Shown piece after piece: positions 59,401 through 64,000 of a stretch of 64,000 nt of DNA. A program made the translations under genes and the position numbers. A model generated the notes under the pieces. That model did no database searches, had not been told where the DNA came from, and was given only the letters and a program-made list of their open reading frames with translations. The stretch comes from Chlorops oryzae. Lineage: Eukaryota; Arthropoda; Insecta; Diptera; Chloropidae. The stretch is taken from assembly GCA_020466095.1 (NCBI GenBank), contig CM035806.1:96447315-96511314 (forward strand), in the 5' to 3' direction. Each line of letters starts with the position of its first letter. The stretch's first letter is position 1.

Positions 59401-59998
59401 AAATATATGAAAATATCATGAAGAGAGTCACAAATCAAAAAACCAGGATTTCTATTAAAATTATAAAACCATATGTTATAAAACTTTCTTGAAGTGTATT
59501 TTGGAAGTCTCTTCTTGATAAATTACCACACTTGTCTTTTGAAAGTGTTCCAAAAGCTTGAAAAACGTTTTTTGCGTTTCCTGAAAAATTACAAATTTGG
59601 AGTTATGCCAGTTTAGTTGTACTAGTGCGATATGTAATTGTAGAAAGTACTCGATATATATATATAAGCACAAAATAATTTTAGAAAGCACGTTTGGCAA
59701 GAATACGTATTGCAAAAGCTTCATCTGGTGCTGCATTTGTTAATAAAAAGAAAGCGGCTGAAGCTCGATGGGCTGCACAGGAATCTGGCATTGAATTGGA
59801 TGAAAATTATCGTGATGAAGATATATTTGAATTGCAGCATCATCATCTACTTCGATGCCTAGAAAAAACAACGGTAAGCTTTCAAATACTGATAGAAATA
59901 ATTTTATTTATTTTTATTTAATTAATTTTTTTTTTTTTTTTGGAAAAACATTTAAAATTCTTATGTTTTAATATTTTGTTTGATTTCAACAGATTTGA
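56470..59998 (+). CDS. Shal: Shal (Kv4) A-type voltage-gated potassium channel alpha subunit
   Basis: Plasma-membrane tetramer carrying the somatodendritic A-type K+ current. Exons: 56470-56512 ([14 protein letters not shown]), 56902-57973, 58067-58229, 59685-59873, all with GT-AG junctions in phase. T1 tetramerisation domain about residues 43-132 ([13 protein letters not shown]). S1 from about 183. S4 at about 286-310 with [16 protein letters not shown]. Selectivity filter TTLGYGD at 369-375, split by the exon 2/3 junction. S6 with PVPVIVSNF. The C-terminal dileucine motif [16 protein letters not shown] is in exon 4. The start was chosen by match to fly Shal; exon 1 is too short for an ORF search. 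After exon 4 (489 residues) an acceptor at 59992 gives ATT TGA, a 490-residue end. A long-isoform last exon was not found in the window. No frameshifts. Confidence 0.96.
56541..56828. mobile_element. MITE in Shal intron 1
   Basis: AAGTTTACTTTACGGGCGTT and AACGCCCGTAAGGTAAACTT are inverted ends, about 288 bases, filling most of the 389-base intron. Contains a run of T at 56575-56595. Confidence 0.82.
56902..57973 (+). CDS. Shal: Shal coding exon 2 (T1 domain to pore helix)
   Basis: Phase 1 at its 5' end: G from exon 1 plus CC gives Ala, then [20 protein letters not shown]. Ends TTG GG before GTAATG; exon 3 supplies the C of the Gly codon of GYGD. Nearly every residue agrees with the Drosophila protein as I remember it. 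Confidence 0.96.
58230..59684 (+). other. Shal: Shal intron 3
   Basis: 1455 bases, AT-rich. The 120-residue frame at 59048-59410 is Phe/Lys-rich, has no recognisable domain and lies wholly in the intron. No repeat copy seen elsewhere in the window. Confidence 0.7.
59685..59873 (+). CDS. Shal: Shal coding exon 4 (proximal C-terminus, dendritic-targeting motif)
   Basis: 63 codons, [18 protein letters not shown] through [12 protein letters not shown], acceptor TTTTAG and donor GTAAGC. The LL motif block is the one known to target Kv4 channels to dendrites in mammals. Confidence 0.93.
59993..59998 (+). CDS. Shal: candidate short terminal exon of Shal (Ile-stop)
   Basis: Acceptor GATTTCAACAG ending at 59992 followed by ATT TGA; adding one residue to exons 1-4 gives exactly 490 residues, the length I recall for the short fly Shal form. 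Inferred from length and splice signal only. Confidence 0.55.
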   Translation: M

Positions 59999-60902
59999 CC
60001 GAATTTAAAGGAAAGTATTCGAAAATCTTCTGCGCCAAATTGTTTTCGGCCAAATCCGCACTTTTACTAACGTCTACCCTTAAAAAAAAACAGTATTTGG
60101 GGACATGCCACTTTAAAGAAAGTTTCGTTAACAAGTTATTTATATGTGCATCGTCTTCTAAGTCATTGCATTGTCAATGTTAAAGTGTCAGCATCTCAGT
60201 TTGTAATGATAAAAATTTTGTTCTTATGGAAATGTATTAACGAAGTTGATGTAACAAACTTTTTTTTTTTTTTTTTGGTACTAATGCAAATTTCTCGTAA
60301 TTATGAATTCAAATTTTCAAATCACAATTCAATTGTCATATAAATGAATTCAATCAAATTTTGAAATTGTTTGCTGGGAAGGAAAGTTACTTAAGCCTCA
60401 AATAATTTATCAAATGATGTATTATCCGATCGACTAGGCGGAAGTCGTCACCACTTTTCGATATTAAATCTTCAGAGTAATTTTCCTGTAGCTCAGCTAC
60501 ATTTCTAAAACAATTTCGAACATTTTAATCAGAGGATTTTAAGAACATTTTAAGCATTATGATTCGATGTTCCATGTTTCGAATCCTGTGTTCCAAGTTC
60601 CAAACGTTTCGTTACGTTTCCCTACTCTGACTCGAACTATTTTTTCCTGCACCGACTCGAAGGATAGCGTAGTGGTGAACTGCTCCTGATAAGGTGTTTT
60701 TGAAGTCCGTTTTATGTGCAGATTTTTTTTTAGTATTTTTGAATTTTTTTTCTGCCCAACAACTGTTACGCTTATCCAAATCCGCAACCATGTGCATTAA
60801 TCATCTGCTGCATGAGATTAACATTCTCATCCCCGAATTCACCAAGGTATTTAAATAAAATTTAAATGTACGAACTGTCACATTCAGACAGAAACATCAG
60901 TT

Positions 60903-61600
60903 ATAACCATATAGTAATATAGGGGACACTTACAACAACAGCCGAATTCCGTGGTGAACTAGTGATGCTATAATTTTTTGAGTATTCACTCAATTTTGTA
61001 ACTAAACATACTTGCGTGTAAATTTTTTTATGTTTTCTTTTAAATGTAAAACTTTTTATGTTTTTTTATGATAGTTTATGCAATTCTGTACCCTTTTCAT
61101 TCAGAAGAGATCCAAAAATATATAGTTTATGCATTCTATTTATCATGATATGTAATAAGTACTTGAGCCACTAATTATGTATCGAGCAATTTTAGTTATG
61201 ATATCACTGAATATTTCATATCAACCACAGAAGTGGTGGAATTCAAACTTTTTGAGAATCGGTCATATTCGACGCATGAGTACTCTGCTTTATCGTTCCT
61301 CAATAATATGAGAAAAATTTTAACTAATTATTTTTGATTTTATAAAAATAACATATTTTGCTGAAAAATAGAATTAGTTCTTATGAAAAACCATTGATTA
61401 ACACTTATATATAACGGATTTTTAACAGATATTTTAGTTCATGTTACAAGATTATAAAATATTTGTTAGACCGGAACCGGAATTTTCAGGGGGCGTGCTA
61501 CGTTTTTGATTTTTCCATAAGAATGCATGCACAGGGGGCCTACTTCAATTCAACACACACGCTTTTTGCCAAGTGCCATCTATAGTACTATATGGTTATA
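60903..61600. mobile_element. ACCATATAGTA-TIR element, copy 2
   Basis: ATAACCATATAGTAATATAG to CTATAGTACTATATGGTTATA, near-perfect ends. About 95% like 6402-7099 by eye, same orientation. Lies 0.9 kb downstream of the candidate Shal short-form stop. Confidence 0.82.
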
Positions 61601-62225
61601 ACAATTGTGTCAGCCTTAGATCTCTCAAAATTATTTTCCACAATATCAATCTTGAACCTCACTATACTAAGTTGGTGGTTAATTTCTTGTCTGTGCGCAG
61701 TCTTTTAGAGCAATTAATCGAAACGTTATATATGATAGAAACATACGGACTCAATTTTGGCTCCTGTTTTTTTTTTTATCATGTCAGCTATTTGTGTCTA
61801 TTTTAAATTTCAAAAAGGAAAAAAAGTGAACTGAAGTTGTAATGCTGAAAAGTGAGTGTACTGGGAAGGCTGGCGGCACGAAATGGGAAAATTTTCAGGT
61901 CGATCGACTGTTTTAAACCTCTTTTGACTTAATATATGAAATAAGCGGAAATTTTTTATTTTATTTTATATAGCTTTATTAACCCATTTACGCATGAAGT
62001 ATTTAATAATTGAAAAAAAAAATTTTTTTATATATTTAATAATTTTTTTTTATTTCAATATACATACATCGAGCCATAACCGCCAAACTGGCGTAATTGC
62101 ATTTATCACAAATTTTACAGGGCAGCGTTTTTTTTTTTGCGATCTTGTTTGCATTTACTGCTATACAAATTGTAAAACTGATCTTGCTTTATGTCTGTAA
62201 CTATTAAGCTTATCGTCGTTATGAG

Positions 62226-62468
62226 TAGGGCTCCGATTTTGTTGACTTTTATAATATTAAAGCATACTTTATGGCGCACAAATTTTGTTCATCTCACCTT
62301 AAATTAGAATTCAAATCGATTTTTGACTTCAATATGAATTTTTTGAAATTAAAAAAGCGATTTGAAGTTCAACTTCGCTTAACTTTTTCGCAAAATGCTG
62401 GTACAAAAATATTTTTGCCCCATAAAGTATGCTTTAAATTTATAAAAGTCATTAAAATCCGAGCCCTG
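62226..62468. mobile_element. 243-bp hAT-like MITE with 8-bp duplication
   Basis: Ends TAGGGCTCCGATTTT and AAAATCCGAGCCCTG; AAAGCATACTTTATGG and CCATAAAGTATGCTTT also pair. GTTATGAG flanks both sides (62218-62225, 62469-62476). Confidence 0.85.
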
Positions 62469-62476
62469 GTTATGAG

Positions 62477-64000
62477 TTACTAGGTGATGAATTTCAGGCT
62501 GTATAACATATTTGCATAAAAAATTCAATTTCGAAAAATATGTCACGTCAATTATGCGGCTATGGTTCTTCGATATGTTGAACTTTTATCATACATATAC
62601 TTTTTTAAATTTATCAGTATATATAAGGATTTGTTTATTTTGCTTTTACATTTTTATACAAACTGAGTCTTTTACAAATAAGCCACAGGCTACGATTTAG
62701 ATTTCGTTAATGATACTTCTTCTTTTCTTCAGTATTAATCTTTGATAGTTAACAATAAATAGTTTAAGATAAAAAGAGAGAAAAACTAATGAGTAAGCAA
62801 GATATTTACGAAAACGACCACTGATTGATGTGCTCAAGCAGAGAGTATAATCTACTGTATTTTAGTCAAATTTAAATTTACCAAATCGTAACAGTATTGC
62901 TTCGCATATTGAAAAGATTAACGGATTCGAGACCAAAACTGAAAAAAAATGAACAACAGGGAAATTTGTTTATGTGGCATTGTGGATTCTTGACTTTTTT
63001 TGGGCGCATTGGAAGCGCGCGTTGGGTTAAGTGTGTTTCTCCTTATGTGCACTCAAGTTGAAAAATATAGATAAACAGGACGTCCCGTCCTGGTAGTCTG
63101 TTATGTCTTCCTTAAGCTCGCTTCTTGATGTAATTGGAACTTAGAAAACACAAATTTATGAAGATCTTGTTGCTGCGCGTGCACCGGCATTACCGGCTGG
63201 TTCAGTCTCGGGAGGGTCCTTGTAACAACAACAACAAGACCAACATCAAACGCAAAAAACAAAGACAAAGCAAAAACAAACCCCAACCACATTTACTAAG
63301 CTGCCAAATACTCGAAATTTTTACAAAAACTTTTATTTAAAAAAAATCTTTTGTTCAAACATTTTTCTAAGCTATTGGTTTTTCTCTTATTTACATTTTA
63401 AAGCGTTAGACGCGTTGATAATTATAATCTAGTCACTTTTTATTGTTTATTAATTTATATTATATAATTATTTATTATTGTTGATAATTTTTTTATGTGG
63501 TGCAAAAAATAAAGTGATTTTTAAACTGAATCTTTTTTATATATTTTTTATTTTAAGCAGATATGTATATCTGACTCTTTTTTTATAATAAAAAGAGTTT
63601 AGCTCTAAGTTTTTGTAAAATGCGCTTTTGATTGTAACCGTTACCACAGACCAAAAGTTTTGCGAATACTTCGCATCTGCATCCGTCCCAAAACCCTGCA
63701 TCCGTGGCACTCCTGCCACACGACCTGTGTTGATTACACTGTGCTAGTTCAAAAAACCGACAGTCCGCATTCATATCTAGAAATACTAAATAAAATGCGC
63801 TGAATACAATAGTGATATTGATTTATTGGGATTGGCTCAGTTAACGGAGATTTTCGCGTTTAAAGGTTAATCCCAAAAGTATGCAAGCATAATTTTGTCT
63901 TTACTTAAAACATTTTAGTTTCCCCAACAATTAATTTAGATTTTGGGACTCCTTTTTTATATTTGACAAGACGGCATAATGGGAAAGCACAAGGCTAGGA
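62477..64000. other. no gene recognised
   Basis: About 63130-63300 is less AT-rich, with an AACAACAACAACAAGACC run, and may belong to a 3' UTR or regulatory region of Shal, but nothing supports a coding exon. The rest is AT-rich without repeat partners in the window. Confidence 0.35.

Noticed and set aside
59048..59410. 120-aa frame in Shal intron 3
   Set aside because: Low-complexity Phe/Lys/Asn composition, inside an intron flanked by verified exons, no homology recognised.
59874..59940. Read-through of Shal exon 4 into [10 protein letters not shown]
   Set aside because: GTAAGC is a strong donor and the extension is unlike any Kv4 C-terminus.
60000..64000. Search for the long-isoform Shal C-terminal exon
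   Set aside because: No stretch matched the remembered fly sequence; it probably lies beyond the window.

Overview
This is a TE-rich, AT-rich window of a higher-fly (Diptera, Brachycera/Schizophora) nuclear chromosome. Spliced genes with GT-AG introns, a Cubitus interruptus orthologue, a Shal (Kv4) orthologue and a mariner very close to Himar1 (first described from the horn fly) all point there. The species cannot be fixed from sequence alone; a calyptrate or tephritid-like fly is my guess. No bacterial, phage or CRISPR features are present.

Two conserved host genes lie on the + strand. (1) ci, the Hedgehog-pathway Gli transcription factor, runs from a 38-base coding exon at 1586-1623 across an intron of about 32.8 kb to five clustered exons at 34382-38843. 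Its exons sum to 1396 residues, but the sequence as given carries two single-base insertions (about 36224 and 38030-38035) that break the frame. (2) Shal, an A-type potassium channel, has exons at 56470-56512, 56902-57973, 58067-58229 and 59685-59873. A possible short last exon at 59993 would give a 490-residue form.

The rest is mostly mobile DNA. The giant ci intron holds: a hAT MITE (2135-3049); an ACAT microsatellite (3690-4460); three copies of a CACCGAGAGAAA-ended element carrying tRNA-like modules; a hAT transposase remnant; an RTE-like non-LTR remnant; a small spliced CGGBP1-like BED-finger gene (18239-18710); a 1.1 kb fold-back element; TTAA-ended elements; nested PIF/Harbinger-like MITEs; a copia-type LTR element with identical LTRs but no protease/integrase region (25570-28385); an intact Tc1/mariner-class transposase gene (30578-31552); and several small MITEs. 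The ci-Shal interval holds: a Himar1-like mariner broken by an insertion (40801-42387); a jockey-like remnant; a 1.4 kb fold-back element; and a composite TIR element (45758-49039) with MITEs inside it. Shal intron 1 also holds a MITE.

About 9890-12650 reads as low-accuracy consensus of repeats found cleanly elsewhere in the window, and 47790-49640 looks like a diverged tandem duplication. Both are warnings about base-level quality, and they bear on how to read the ci frameshifts.
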